From Bradyrhizobium sp. ISRA430 (GTDB lineage: Bacteria; Pseudomonadota; Alphaproteobacteria; Rhizobiales; Xanthobacteraceae), in assembly GCF_029909975.1 (NCBI RefSeq), contig NZ_CP094516.1, forward strand, positions 1,426,001 to 1,490,000: 64,000 nt of DNA. Direction: 5' to 3'. Shown here piece by piece: positions 52,213-62,043 of the stretch. The notes beneath the pieces were generated by a model. The model did not search any database and was not told the DNA's origin. It was given only the letters and a program-made list of their open reading frames with translations. The first letter of the stretch is position 1. The number at the start of each line of letters is the position of its first letter. The position numbers were made by a program, and so were the translations under genes.

Positions 52213-53250
52213 ATGCTGCTCACCCGCCAGACGCTGCCGACAACGATCCCGGACGTCGCCGCGCTCGACGATCTCCTGTGCCGACCGACCCAGGCGCTGA
52301 TCGACGATCTCAAAAGGGTCGACGGCGACATCATGATCCTCGGCGTCGGCGGCAAGATGGGACCGACACTGGCCGGCCTCGCCAAGGCGGCCGCACCCGA
52401 GCGCCGCGTCATCGGCGTCGCCCGGTTCAGCGACGCGAGCGTCAAGGACTGGCTGCACGCACGCGGCATTGAGACGATCAACTGCGATCTGATGGACGAG
52501 CGCGCGATTGATGCGCTGCCGAAGGCATCCAACATCGTCTTCATGGCTGGCCGCAAGTTCGGCGCCGAGGGCGACCTGTCGCTGACCTGGGCGATGAACG
52601 CCCATGTCCCGGCGCTGGTCGCGCAAGCCTTCCCCGCCTCGCGGATCGTGGCGTTCTCGACCGGCTGCGTCTATCCCTTCGTCCCGGTCGACGGTAAAGG
52701 TTCGAGCGAGGACATGGCGCCCAATCCGCCCGGCGAATACGCCCAGTCCTGCGTCGGCCGCGAGCGCATGTTCGAGTATTTCTCGCGCAAATTCGGAACG
52801 CCGGGGCGGCTGTTCCGGCTCAACTACGCCATCGACATGCGCTATGGCGTACTCCACGACATCGCGACCAAGGTGCTCACGGGCACGCCGATCGACGTCA
52901 GCATCAGTCACGTCAATTTCATCTGGCAAGGCGATGCATCGTCGCAGGCGCTGCGCTGCCTTGCGCATTGCACGACGCCGACCTCGCCGATCAATGTCAG
53001 CGGCCGCGAGATTTTAGCGGTGCGCGATCTCGCGGCGAAGTTCGGTGCGAGGTTCGGCCGCGCACCGGTGCTGGTCGGCAAGGAAGAGCCGACGGCGTGG
53101 CTGACCGACACGTCAAAGGCGGTCGAACTGTTCGGGCTGCCGGTCGTCGATACCGAGCAATTGATCGCCTGGACGGCGGACTGGGTCGGCCGCGCCATGC
53201 CGAGCCTCGGCAAGCCCACCAAGTATGAGGTGCGCGATGGCCGCTATTGA
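52213..53250 (+). CDS. NAD-dependent epimerase/dehydratase family protein, atypical
   Basis: A 345-residue extended SDR. The nucleotide-binding loop is MILGVGGKMGPTLAGLA (about 41-57), and the catalytic region has VAFSTGCVYPFVPVD. The usual Tyr-x-x-x-Lys is Tyr176-Ala-Gln-Ser-Cys180, so the catalytic Lys is replaced by Cys. Either catalysis differs or the protein is a non-classical binder. It starts 21 bases after the permease and overlaps the next gene by 14 bases. The substrate is presumably the imported compound or a derivative. Confidence 0.85.
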   Translation: MLLTRQTLPTTIPDVAALDDLLCRPTQALIDDLKRVDGDIMILGVGGKMGPTLAGLAKAAAPERRVIGVARFSDASVKDWLHARGIETINCDLMDERAIDALPKASNIVFMAGRKFGAEGDLSLTWAMNAHVPALVAQAFPASRIVAFSTGCVYPFVPVDGKGSSEDMAPNPPGEYAQSCVGRERMFEYFSRKFGTPGRLFRLNYAIDMRYGVLHDIATKVLTGTPIDVSISHVNFIWQGDASSQALRCLAHCTTPTSPINVSGREILAVRDLAAKFGARFGRAPVLVGKEEPTAWLTDTSKAVELFGLPVVDTEQLIAWTADWVGRAMPSLGKPTKYEVRDGRY

Positions 53251-54058
53251 CGACGTTCCTGTCGTTCAGCTCGACGTCGCAGATGCAGCGGCCGCCCTGA
53301 TGCTGTCGACGGAAGCGCACTGGAACCAGAACGAGGACGACTGGCGCTTCTTCCTGCGCGAGGGCGTCGTGTTCGGCGTTCGCGACAACGCTCGGCTCGT
53401 CGCAACGGCAGCGCTGCTGCCCTACTCCGGCAATAACGCCTGGATCAGCATGGTTCTGGTCACGGCAAGTCACCGCCGGCGCGGCCTTGCGACGCGTCTC
53501 GTCGACGCCTGTCTGGAGACGGCGAGGAAGCGCGGCCTGACGAGCTGGCTCGACGCGACGCCCGATGGCGCCGCGGTCTATGGTCCCCTCGGCTTCACGC
53601 CGACACTGCAGTTGCGCCGGCTGAAGTTGGAAAAATCCTCGCAAGGCGCGGCGCCGCCGCCTGCGCCAGCGACATTGGATGCACTTTGCGCGCGCGACAA
53701 ACGAGCCACCGGCTTCGATCGAACCGCCCTTCTCACCGCGTTCGCGCAGCGCTCCGGTTCGCGCATCGCCGCAGCGAACGGGTCCATCGCACTGGTCCGC
53801 GATGGGCGAACCGCACGCCACATCGGCCCGTTGTTTGCAAATGATGCCGCGACCGCGCTGACGCTGGTCGATGCGATCGCGCGGTCCGAGAGTGGACCGC
53901 TCCTGATCGACGCGGTCGCGTCGCAGAAGGAGTTTCTGCAAGGATTGACCACCGCCGGCTGGACGACCGAGCGGCCGTTCCAGCGCATGCGGTTCGGCCC
54001 TGCCACCAAGGTTGGCAACGAAACGCCGTTCGCCGTCGCCGGCCCTGAATTCGGATAG
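53237..54058 (+). CDS. GNAT-family N-acetyltransferase
   Basis: A 273-residue protein. An N-terminal GNAT domain (about 5-140) has ISMVLVTASHRRRGLATRLV, the acetyl-CoA phosphate loop with Arg-Arg-x-Gly-x-Ala-Thr, and WLDATPDGAAVYGPLGFTPT. A second, weaker half (about 150-270) looks like a degenerate GNAT or SCP2-like domain. ATG 53237 follows GAGGT inside the end of the epimerase gene. It may acylate an amine group of the substrate; that is inference. Confidence 0.87.
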   Translation: MAAIDDVPVVQLDVADAAAALMLSTEAHWNQNEDDWRFFLREGVVFGVRDNARLVATAALLPYSGNNAWISMVLVTASHRRRGLATRLVDACLETARKRGLTSWLDATPDGAAVYGPLGFTPTLQLRRLKLEKSSQGAAPPPAPATLDALCARDKRATGFDRTALLTAFAQRSGSRIAAANGSIALVRDGRTARHIGPLFANDAATALTLVDAIARSESGPLLIDAVASQKEFLQGLTTAGWTTERPFQRMRFGPATKVGNETPFAVAGPEFG

Positions 54059-54064
54059 GACATC

Positions 54065-55120
54065 ATGCATCACAGCCAGATCAACAGCGACGTCCGCAAG
54101 CTGATCGCCGACGGAACCGTGCTGCCAGCCCATCCCCTCGCGCTCACTTCCGAGCGTAAGTTCGACAAGACGCATCAGCGCGCGCTGACGCGGTACTACA
54201 TCGATGCCGGCGCCGGCGGCCTTGCGGTCGGAGTTCACACCACGCAGTTCGCGATCCGCGACGTCGGCCTCTACCGGCCGGTGCTGGAGCTCGCCGCCGA
54301 GACCGCCGCGACCTGGACCAAACGTCCGCTGGCTATGGTCGCGGGGCTTGTCGGCCCGACCAAGCAGGCAACGAGCGAAGCCCGGACGGCACGCGACATC
54401 GGTTACCACGCCGGGCTGCTCAGCCTCGCTGCGATGAAGAGCGCCTCCGAGGACGAGATCATCGCGCACTGCTCCTCGGTTGCTGCGGAAATTCCACTGG
54501 TCGGCTTCTATCTCCAGCCGGCTGTCGGCGGCGTCGTCCTGTCGAGCCGCTTTTGGCAGCGCTTTGCCGCGATCGACAATGTGGTCGCGATCAAGATCGC
54601 GCCGTTCAATCGCTACAAGACGCTCGACGTGCTGCGCGGTGTGGCGGCGGCCGGCGCGCTCGATCGCGTCGCGCTCTACACGGGCAATGACGATCACATC
54701 CTGCTCGATCTCACGTTGCCGTTCGATCTGCGCGACAAGGGCGTCACGACACGGACCTACTTCAAGGGTGGGCTGCTCGGACACTGGTCGGTCTGGACTG
54801 CGAGCGCGATCAAGCAGTTCGAGCGCTGCAAGGCGGCGCGGCACAAGGACACCGTGCCGGCCGATCTGCTCGCGCTCGATGCACGCGTCACCGACTGCAA
54901 CAGCGCGTTCTTCGACGTCGCCAACAATTTCCATGGCTGCATTGCCGGCTGCCACGAAGTGCTGCGGCGTCAGGGCCTGATTCAGGGCCTGTGGTGCCTC
55001 GATCCAAGCGAGGGCCTGAGCCCCGGGCAGAAAGAGGAGATCGACCGCGTCTGCCGCGAGCACGCCGACCTCAGCGACGATGCGTTCGTCGCGGCCAACC
55101 TGGACAAATGGCTGGCATGA
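54065..55120 (+). CDS. DapA-family (dihydrodipicolinate synthase-like) aldolase/lyase
   Basis: A 351-residue class I aldolase-type TIM barrel. The Schiff-base Lys is Lys177 in VVAIKIAPFN, with Tyr149 (VGFYLQPAVGG) as acid/base, and GGLAVGVHTTQF provides the Thr-Thr substrate loop. It starts six bases after the GNAT gene and overlaps the ATPase by four bases. DapA-family enzymes cleave or condense keto acids, so it is probably a catabolic lyase here rather than lysine biosynthesis. Confidence 0.88.
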   Translation: MHHSQINSDVRKLIADGTVLPAHPLALTSERKFDKTHQRALTRYYIDAGAGGLAVGVHTTQFAIRDVGLYRPVLELAAETAATWTKRPLAMVAGLVGPTKQATSEARTARDIGYHAGLLSLAAMKSASEDEIIAHCSSVAAEIPLVGFYLQPAVGGVVLSSRFWQRFAAIDNVVAIKIAPFNRYKTLDVLRGVAAAGALDRVALYTGNDDHILLDLTLPFDLRDKGVTTRTYFKGGLLGHWSVWTASAIKQFERCKAARHKDTVPADLLALDARVTDCNSAFFDVANNFHGCIAGCHEVLRRQGLIQGLWCLDPSEGLSPGQKEEIDRVCREHADLSDDAFVAANLDKWLA

Positions 55121-55890
55121 CGGCTGAGCCCTTCATCAGCCTGCGCGGCGTCCGCAAGGTCTATCGCAGCGGCGGAGCCGAATTTCTCGCCGTCTCCGAC
55201 GTCACGATGGACGTGCAGGAAGGTGAGCTGGTGTCGCTGGTCGGACCGTCCGGCTGCGGCAAGACCACGGTGATGAAGATTTTGGCCGGCCTGCATGGCG
55301 CGGACGGCGGCACCGTCAAGATCGGCAATGCCGGGAGCCCGTTCGATCCGACCCGCGACATCGGCATGGTGTTCCAGCAAGCGCTGCTGTTGAAATGGCG
55401 GACCATTTTGGACAACGTGCTGCTGCCGGCCGAGATCGTCGGCTTGCCGATGAAGGCTGCGCGCGAACGGGCGCGCGACCTGCTCAACCTCGTCGGACTC
55501 GCCGGCTACGAAGACAAATACCCGCAGCAGCTCTCGGGCGGCATGCAGCAGCGCACCGCAATCGCGCGCGCGTTCGTGCACGATCCCAAGCTGATCCTGA
55601 TGGACGAACCGTTCGGCGCGCTGGATGCGCTGACGCGCGAGCAGATGAACCTCGAGATGCTGCGGATCTGGCGCGAGAGCGGCAAGACCATCATCTTCGT
55701 GACGCACTCGATTCAGGAAGCAGTCTTCCTGTCCTCGCACTGCGCCGTGCTCACGGCGGGACCGGCGAAGATGGCCGATTACTTCGCGATCGATCTGCCC
55801 TTCCCGCGCGCGCTTCCGCTCAAGACGACCGACGCATTCGGCGCCTATGCGCGCCGCATCTATGCCAAGCTGGGCCTGGGCGCGGCGTGA
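55117..55890 (+). CDS. ABC transporter ATP-binding protein
   Basis: A 257-residue ATPase. Walker A is GPSGCGKTT (43-51), Q-loop [11 protein letters not shown], signature [15 protein letters not shown], Walker [15 protein letters not shown], and switch His in [14 protein letters not shown]. This is the NitT/TauT subfamily. ATG 55117 overlaps the DapA-family stop (ATGA). Having the ATPase last and the permease first, with enzymes between, is unusual and ties the enzymes to transport. Confidence 0.95.
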   Translation: MTAEPFISLRGVRKVYRSGGAEFLAVSDVTMDVQEGELVSLVGPSGCGKTTVMKILAGLHGADGGTVKIGNAGSPFDPTRDIGMVFQQALLLKWRTILDNVLLPAEIVGLPMKAARERARDLLNLVGLAGYEDKYPQQLSGGMQQRTAIARAFVHDPKLILMDEPFGALDALTREQMNLEMLRIWRESGKTIIFVTHSIQEAVFLSSHCAVLTAGPAKMADYFAIDLPFPRALPLKTTDAFGAYARRIYAKLGLGAA

Positions 55891-55947
55891 ACATCGCGCC
55901 CAGGCGTAGCCGCTAGCCGCTTTATCCCGGCTACGATGTGCTGGTGC

Positions 55948-56205
55948 TCAGAGCAGCTTTGCGCTGACGAACAGCGCACGCACAGCGTTGGTGGCCTGCA
56001 CCGCGAGCATCGCGTTGTCGGCCGCACCTTCCAGCGCCGCGACGGCGTCCTCATGCAGGGTGCGGAATTCCATCCACTCGACGGAATTGTAATTTGTGAG
56101 GAATTGATAGGCCTGGCCGACGGTCGCGATCGCCAGCGTGTCGCCGTTCAGGCGGATCTTGAACGTCGTGCGCAGCGGGGTGTCGGAACTTGAAGGATCG
56201 GTCAT
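55948..56205 (-). CDS. DUF982-like small protein
   Basis: An 85-residue soluble protein. The opening TFKIRLNGDTLAIATVGQAY and the helical block AVAALEGAADNAMLAVQATN (with Leu-Glu-Gly) fit DUF982, a family of unknown function common in rhizobia. It is convergent with the ABC operon. Confidence 0.68.
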   Translation of the reverse strand: MTDPSSSDTPLRTTFKIRLNGDTLAIATVGQAYQFLTNYNSVEWMEFRTLHEDAVAALEGAADNAMLAVQATNAVRALFVSAKLL

Positions 56206-56279
56206 GGGCTGCTTCTGGAAGAGAACGGCTTAACGAAGGGGAAACGGCAGCCCTGCCGTAGCAGGCAAATATGCAAATA

Positions 56280-57299
56280 TCAGGAGTCGGTGGTTGCGCG
56301 CTGCGAGGCGGTCGCCGACCCCTTCAGGCTCGGCACGACAACCAGACGGTTGAACTCGCCATTGTCGTAGGCCTTCAGGAAGCGATCATAGTCCTTGATC
56401 GAGACGCAGCCGTTGGAGTCGCCGCGCGGCCCGAGCATGTAACTGTGGGTGAGAAGACCGACGCGACCGAGCGCCGTGGTGCCTTCGGCCGGAGTCATGC
56501 GCAGCGCGCGGATGCCATGGAACAGCTTTTCGCGCGGCTTCAGATCGTAAGTGGCGGGCGGGGTCGCTCCGACCATGCGCTGGTCGACATGATCCGGGTC
56601 GTCCATAAGCGCGCCCATGCCCGAATGCGCTTCCAGTGTCACACCGCTCGGCAGATAGAGCGCCTTCGCCGAGATGTCATAGACCGCCGTTCGCGAATCG
56701 TAGCCGAGCGCGGCGAGATCAGGTCCCTTGCGGAACAGGCCGCTGTCCGGTGTCAGCGAGGCCAGCTTGATCTTGTCGGTGAACTTCTCGAAGAAGCTGC
56801 GGTTGTCGACTTTGGGCGTCGTTTCGGCGTAGGCTTGGCTGGAGGCGACCTGGGCGGCGAGGTCCGCCTGGACCGGGCGCGAGCGCGGCATCGGAACGGC
56901 ATCGGCGCGCTGCGAGGGCGCCGGGTCGTCGGCCACGGCGGGGTCGTCGTCGGTCAGGGTCGACCGCCAGTCGCCGCCCTGGAGCTGCTGGGCGAGCAGC
57001 GCCCTGGCGTCACGGAGCTTGAGCTGGACCGCGTTCAAGGCGGAGCGCTCGAGCGGGCGCAGGCCAAGGTCGCGAGCGGGCTGGTCACCTGAAAGCGACG
57101 TGAAGCGCTCGTTGAAAGACAGAGAATTGGCTGGCGGCAGGGCGGCGGAGGCCAGCGGGGCCGAATCACCGATGTCCACGATCCACGCGGCAGCACCGAG
57201 CGAGAGCGCGATCGCAGCGAGAGACAGCATGATTGTCTCGGCCCGCCCAATACGGCGGCGCGACAATAGCCTCTCGGCTTGTGCGGCGTCGGAAACCAT
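56280..57299 (-). CDS. DUF2778 (Tlde1-type) peptidoglycan enzyme, membrane anchored
   Basis: A 339-residue protein with a membrane helix at about 22-42 and a variable linker. The C-terminal DUF2778 domain (about 195-325) has YDISAKALYLPSGVTLEAHS, His285 in LLTHSYML, and Cys298 in RGDSNGCVSIKDYDRFLKAY. The His/Asp/Cys layout resembles L,D-transpeptidases, and relatives include Tlde1 effectors. Here the anchor and lack of type VI genes suggest a housekeeping wall enzyme. ATG 57299 with GGGGA upstream is preferred; longer starts to 57377 are possible. Confidence 0.83.
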   Translation of the reverse strand: MVSDAAQAERLLSRRRIGRAETIMLSLAAIALSLGAAAWIVDIGDSAPLASAALPPANSLSFNERFTSLSGDQPARDLGLRPLERSALNAVQLKLRDARALLAQQLQGGDWRSTLTDDDPAVADDPAPSQRADAVPMPRSRPVQADLAAQVASSQAYAETTPKVDNRSFFEKFTDKIKLASLTPDSGLFRKGPDLAALGYDSRTAVYDISAKALYLPSGVTLEAHSGMGALMDDPDHVDQRMVGATPPATYDLKPREKLFHGIRALRMTPAEGTTALGRVGLLTHSYMLGPRGDSNGCVSIKDYDRFLKAYDNGEFNRLVVVPSLKGSATASQRATTDS

Positions 57300-57411
57300 C
57301 AGATCCCCAAATCGACCCCCGGGGGTGCCCAACCCCCACCCGGGAGACTCTATACCAGCTACCATATCAGGAGCCAAAAGTTAGGCATAATCGCGGCCGG
57401 TGAGGTACCCC

Positions 57412-57852
57412 ATGACCGATCCTTTCGATCTAGAGCGGTTTGTTAGGGCCCAGGACCCGGTTTATCACGACGTCCTGGCGGAGCTGTCCCGAGGCCACAA
57501 GCAGAGCCACTGGATGTGGTTCATCTTCCCGCAGGTGGCGGGCCTCGGCTTCAGCGCCATGTCGCAACGCTACGCGATCGGCTCGCGCGAGGAGGCAACG
57601 GCCTACCTCGCCCACCCTGCCCTGGGCCCGCGCCTTGCGGAATGCACGAGCCTCGTGCTTGCCGTCGAGGGGCAGACCATCAACGCGATTCTGGGCGCGC
57701 CCGACGATGCCAAATTCCGCTCGTCGATGACGCTGTTCGGCGCGGTGTCGGACGCGCCGATCTTCGGCCAGGCGCTCGCCAAATATTTCGGCGGCGAGCA
57801 CGACCGCGCGACGCTGGAGATTTTGGCCAAATGCGATCGGGCACCCGACTGA
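57412..57852 (+). CDS. DUF1810 family protein
   Basis: A 146-residue cytoplasmic protein with family signatures FDLERFVRAQDPVYHDVLAE, KQSHWMWFIFPQVAGLGFS, MSQRYAIGSREEATAYLAHP and LGPRLAECTSLVL. GAGGT is five bases before ATG 57412. The family (YfeH/DUF1810-like) is widespread; its function is unknown. Confidence 0.92.
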   Translation: MTDPFDLERFVRAQDPVYHDVLAELSRGHKQSHWMWFIFPQVAGLGFSAMSQRYAIGSREEATAYLAHPALGPRLAECTSLVLAVEGQTINAILGAPDDAKFRSSMTLFGAVSDAPIFGQALAKYFGGEHDRATLEILAKCDRAPD

Positions 57853-57949
57853 CCCGTCCGCCAGTGAGCCAGCGTAAACCCGGGATTAACAAGGGCAACC
57901 TATCGTCCGTGGAAAATAATTCTCCGAGCATTGATTACCCGGACTGCCC

Positions 57950-60031
57950 ATGAAAATCGGAACGCTTCTGACCACCGCCATCGTCTCCCTCTCGACCGTC
58001 GGCGGCGGCCTCGCCGTCTACGTCGCCATCACGAAATACCAGACCATGGACAGGATCGCGGAAGCGCAGGGCCGGCTCGCGATCGTCCGCGCCGTCAGCG
58101 ACATCCCGCGCTATCTCAATCCCGAGCGCGGCTTCTCCACCAATATCCTTTACGGGCCAGCCACCGTCGATCCGGCGCAGCTCACCGAGCAGGACAGGCT
58201 GCGCAAGCAGACCGACGGCGCCCGCGAAAGGATGACCGCGCTGCGCAAGGAGCTGCCCGGCTCCTTCGACGACGGCAACACCATCGGCAGCAATATCGAC
58301 GCCATCAATTCGAAATTTTCCGCGCTGCGCGAGGCCATCGACAAGGCGATCGCCGGCCCCGCGGAGGCGCGGAAGGACGCCGCCAAGAAGATCGTCGCCG
58401 ACAATGCCGTGCTGAATGGTGGCGTCACCGCCCTTCTCAATGAGCAGGTCCGCCGCATGGCGATTCTGAACGGCGACGCCTACCGCCAGGCCAACAACGC
58501 CAACATCGCCATGACGCTGCGCGACATCGGCGGCTTCAATGCCAGCGTGCACAAGAACCTCGTCGGCGGAAAAAAGGTCGCGACCGATGCGGAGAAGGCC
58601 GAGGTCAGCCGCTCGCAGGGCCGCAACGACCAGCTCGTGATGTCGCTGATGGAGTTGCGCGGCAATCCGGCAACGCCTGCGAACGTCGCCGCCGCCCTGG
58701 AGAAGATGAACGCGGTCTATGTCGAGGAATTCGGCCGCGAGCTCAAGCTCGCCAAGGACGGCGCCGTCAGCGGCAAGTACGAGCACGACGTCGAAACCTA
58801 CTATGCCGCCTCGCAGCGCGGCCTCGGCACGATCATCGGGGTCCGCGACGCCTTCTATGACAATGCCGAGCAGATCCTCGCCGGTGCGTCCACCGCCGCG
58901 CGCACGAGCTTTGGCATCGCGCTGGCCGGCCTCGCCGCCGTGCTGATCGCGAGCATCGGGCTTGTCGTGATGGTGCGCCGCCGTGTCTGCGCGCCGATCG
59001 TCAGCCTGACGACACGGATGTCGCGGCTCGCCGAGGGTAACGTCACCGAAGCGATCCCCGGCGCCGAGCGCTCCGACGAGATCGGGGCGATGGCCGCCGC
59101 CGTGCAGGTCTTCAAGGACAACATGATCCGGGCCGACCGGCTCGCGGCCGAGAAGCAGGCCGAGAACGATGGCAAGATGCGCCGCGCCCAGGTGCTCGAC
59201 GAGCTCACGCGCGCGTTCGAGGCCAAGGTCACCGAGCTCGTCGGTGGCCTGTCCCGGGCCTCCACTGCAATGGAGAGCACGGCGCAGTCGATGACCTCGA
59301 CCGCGGCTCAGACCAACAGTCAGGCCGCAGTGGTGGCGGCGGCATCAGAGCAGACCTCGACCAACGTGCAGACGGTTGCGAGCGCCACGGAGGAGCTAAC
59401 CTCCTCGATCGCGGAGATCGGCCGCCAGGTCGCCCAGTCCACGGAGATTGCGGCCCGTGCCGTCGACAACGCGCGCCGCACCGGCGACACCGCCCGCGCA
59501 CTCGCCGAGGGCGCGCAGAAGATCGGCGATGTCGTCACGCTGATCCAGAGCATCGCGGAGCAGACCAATCTTCTGGCGCTCAACGCGACCATCGAGGCCG
59601 CCCGCGCCGGTGATGCCGGCCGCGGCTTTGCCGTGGTTGCCTCCGAAGTGAAGTCGCTGGCCGGCCAGACCGCCAAGGCCACGACAGAAATCTCCGAGCA
59701 AATTTCGGCGATCCAGGCCGCGAGCGACGAGACCGTGAACGCGATCCGCAACGTCGCCGACGTCATCGCCGAGATCGATCAGATCGGCACCGCGATTGCG
59801 GCCGCGATCGAGGAACAGGGCTCGGCGACCAAGGAGATCGCCCGCAGCGTCCAGGAAGCCGCTCGTGGCACGCAGGAGGTCAACGCCAACATCAGCGGCG
59901 TGCAGCGCGCCGCCGACGACACCGGTGCGGCAGCAAGCGAGGTGCTTGGCGCGGCCGAGCAACTCTCAACGCAATCGCGTGATCTCGCCGGACAGTTCAA
60001 CCGCTTCCTGAGCGAAGTCAGGGCGGCCTAA
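57950..60031 (+). CDS. Methyl-accepting chemotaxis protein
   Basis: A 693-residue chemoreceptor. Membrane helix 1 is at residues 5-26 and a large periplasmic helical sensor spans about 30-315. Helix 2 ([20 protein letters not shown]) is near 320, followed by HAMP ([20 protein letters not shown]) and a cytoplasmic signalling domain. The hairpin tip is [22 protein letters not shown], with [18 protein letters not shown] next to it. The ligand is unknown; the sensor resembles other helical-bundle domains. It is isolated from chemotaxis genes. Confidence 0.95.
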   Translation: MKIGTLLTTAIVSLSTVGGGLAVYVAITKYQTMDRIAEAQGRLAIVRAVSDIPRYLNPERGFSTNILYGPATVDPAQLTEQDRLRKQTDGARERMTALRKELPGSFDDGNTIGSNIDAINSKFSALREAIDKAIAGPAEARKDAAKKIVADNAVLNGGVTALLNEQVRRMAILNGDAYRQANNANIAMTLRDIGGFNASVHKNLVGGKKVATDAEKAEVSRSQGRNDQLVMSLMELRGNPATPANVAAALEKMNAVYVEEFGRELKLAKDGAVSGKYEHDVETYYAASQRGLGTIIGVRDAFYDNAEQILAGASTAARTSFGIALAGLAAVLIASIGLVVMVRRRVCAPIVSLTTRMSRLAEGNVTEAIPGAERSDEIGAMAAAVQVFKDNMIRADRLAAEKQAENDGKMRRAQVLDELTRAFEAKVTELVGGLSRASTAMESTAQSMTSTAAQTNSQAAVVAAASEQTSTNVQTVASATEELTSSIAEIGRQVAQSTEIAARAVDNARRTGDTARALAEGAQKIGDVVTLIQSIAEQTNLLALNATIEAARAGDAGRGFAVVASEVKSLAGQTAKATTEISEQISAIQAASDETVNAIRNVADVIAEIDQIGTAIAAAIEEQGSATKEIARSVQEAARGTQEVNANISGVQRAADDTGAAASEVLGAAEQLSTQSRDLAGQFNRFLSEVRAA

Positions 60032-60132
60032 AGCATGATCCGGAAAAGTGCGAGAGCGGCTTTCCGAAAAGATCATGCTTAAACAACAACCTAAAGCGCG
60101 ATGACGATTCATTCCAATCTCATCGCGCTTTA
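60030..60132. repeat. Two tandem palindromic repeats of the Rhizobiales type
   Basis: First: AAAGCATGATCCGGAAAAG pairs with CTTTCCGAAAAGATCATGCTT (60030-60080). Second: TAAAGCGCGATGA pairs with TCATCGCGCTTTA (60092-60132). They start within the receptor's stop codon and fill the gap to the FMN reductase gene; they may also serve as terminators. Confidence 0.82.
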
Positions 60133-60144
60133 GAGCACCGTCTC

Positions 60145-60735
60145 TCAGTAAGGCGGCGCCTTCCGCGCGCGCTGCTCCTTGGCGGCTTCGATCCACCACA
60201 GGAGGTCGTCGGCAAAGCGCGGGAACGACCGTTCCAGCGCCTTGCCGCCCTCGCCGATCGGCTCGCCGTCGGCCGACAGAGTCTGCGCGATCGGGCCGAC
60301 ACCGATGGTGCTCGACACCACCACCATACCCATCTCCGATAGCGTACCATGCCAGGCAGTCGCGGCACGCGCGCCGGACAGTCGGCCGGCGGAATAGCTC
60401 GCGATCGCAGCCGGACGCCAGAACCATTCTTCCAGGAAATGGTCGGTGAGGTTCTTCAGCCCGGGCTGAATGCCCCAATTGTACTCGCCGGTGACGAAGA
60501 CGAACCCGTCGGCACCGCGGATCTGCCCGGCCAGCTTCTCGAGCGCCTCGGGCACCGAGCCCTTGGGATATTCCTTGTACATGCGGTCGAGCATCGGCAG
60601 TCCGACCGCCTTGGCGTCGATGAACTCGACATCTTCGCCGCGGCCGCGCAGGCGATCGGTGATGAAGTTCGCAAGGCGAATGCCCATGCGATCGGAGCGG
60701 TAGGAACCGTAGAGGACGAGGATGCGATTGCTCAT
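60145..60735 (-). CDS. NADPH-dependent FMN reductase
   Basis: A 196-residue flavodoxin-fold protein. The FMN phosphate loop is ILVLYGSYRSDRMGIRLANF, then the conserved GADGFVFVTGEYNWGIQPGL-like block (residues 71-90) and LKNLTDHFLEEWFWRPAAIA. It reduces FMN or quinones with NADPH. It stands alone, with a palindromic repeat downstream. Confidence 0.92.
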   Translation of the reverse strand: MSNRILVLYGSYRSDRMGIRLANFITDRLRGRGEDVEFIDAKAVGLPMLDRMYKEYPKGSVPEALEKLAGQIRGADGFVFVTGEYNWGIQPGLKNLTDHFLEEWFWRPAAIASYSAGRLSGARAATAWHGTLSEMGMVVVSSTIGVGPIAQTLSADGEPIGEGGKALERSFPRFADDLLWWIEAAKEQRARKAPPY

Positions 60736-60798
60736 GCCGGCAGGCTAGCATGAAACTGCAGCCCGGGCCCAATCTACTTCTTGACCAAGCCTCAAGCG

Positions 60799-61746
60799 TC
60801 AGGCCTTGCGGCCGCGCTCGAGCGTTTCCGACGGCGATTCGCCAAATTGATCGCGATAACTCCCGGAAAAGTCGCTCAAGTGCCAGAAGCCGAAAGCAAG
60901 TGCCGCGGCCTTCACGCTGTCGGCGCCCGCAAGCAGGCGCTTGCGTACCAGCCATAGCCGGCGCAGGCGCAGATAGCGGTGCAGGCTCATGCCACGATAG
61001 CGCCGGACGATGTCGTGCATGGTGCGAACCGACATCCCGAGCTTGCGGGCGATCTCTTCGCTGTAGATGGGTTGGGAGAGATCGTCCGACAGCAAGGCCC
61101 GAATGTCCTGGAAGATCCTGAAGTGCCGCTCGTCGTTCGGCCGCACCGTCCAGCGCGCGGAAACCACATTCTCGAAGGCTTCATCGACGGCAGCGAGCAG
61201 GGACTCCTTCATGGCGGAGGCCTTTAGCGGCACTTCGGCGGGATCGGTCGGAACCGAAGCGGCGGCTATTACCTCCGTGACCACCCTCCGCAGCCGATGC
61301 AGGGCCGGAATACTCGTCTCGAAGATCCTGAAGTTTGACCTCGTCTCCGGCCAACCACGATCCGTTACCTCCGGTCTGAAGACGACTGAGGCAATGTGCC
61401 GCTGCACCTCCTCGATGGCATTATAGGCTGAGCCGTTGCTGCCGATGACAACGACCGCACGATCCCGCTGTGCACCATTGAAGCGAATGGGGACGTCGTG
61501 ATCGTCCATCGCAAAGCCGATCGCCGTGCAGTTCGCGACGAGCTGCCCATCCACCACGCGCGGGAACGTCCGCGTCACGTTCACGTCACAGCCTGGCAGG
61601 TGCAGTATGAGCTGCTCGGCAGCGATCCTTCGCACGAACGGCGTGAATTCGACGTTCAAGCCACGGATCGAACTGCGAAATTCATCGACGTCTGAAAAGC
61701 GAAATACCCTTGGCGCCAATCCGGGCGTTTCATCAATATTGTTCAT
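60799..61746 (-). CDS. AraC-family transcriptional regulator
   Basis: A 315-residue regulator with an N-terminal AraC-binding-like (cupin type) domain and C-terminal helix-turn-helix at about 205-300: IARKLGMSVRTMHDIVRRYR, then the second helix set AALAFGFWHLSDFSGSYRDQ. ATG 61746 lacks a good ribosome site; an earlier GTG is possible. Its targets are unknown. The 297 bases up to the DUF2336 gene hold no other gene I can support. Confidence 0.87.
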   Translation of the reverse strand: MNNIDETPGLAPRVFRFSDVDEFRSSIRGLNVEFTPFVRRIAAEQLILHLPGCDVNVTRTFPRVVDGQLVANCTAIGFAMDDHDVPIRFNGAQRDRAVVVIGSNGSAYNAIEEVQRHIASVVFRPEVTDRGWPETRSNFRIFETSIPALHRLRRVVTEVIAAASVPTDPAEVPLKASAMKESLLAAVDEAFENVVSARWTVRPNDERHFRIFQDIRALLSDDLSQPIYSEEIARKLGMSVRTMHDIVRRYRGMSLHRYLRLRRLWLVRKRLLAGADSVKAAALAFGFWHLSDFSGSYRDQFGESPSETLERGRKA

Positions 61747-62043
61747 GGCAAATTGAAATCGCGCCGGGAAACGACGCGTGTCCGGCACTTACCGGTCTGA
61801 TTTCCCCCTTTCGGTTGTCCCGCTCGACCGAAAGAATCATCCTGGATCCTTTCAACCAGTTGGCGAGTCCCCGGCTCGGAGGACAAGACGGCGGATCGAT
61901 GCCTGCCAAATTTCGATATCGTTTCCAGTGGTTGCGACGGTGCGGCAATACCCCGGCCATCAAGGTCTAAAATTCAAATTAACAACTCTGCGGCGAAATC
62001 AATCTCATTGAATAGCTGAAGTGTTTTCAATTCAGGCCCTGCC

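Noticed and set aside
51220..55063. Two long antisense frames across the ABC/catabolic cluster
   Set aside because: They have His/Arg/Gln-rich shadow composition and no ribosome sites, and the plus-strand genes are motif-complete.
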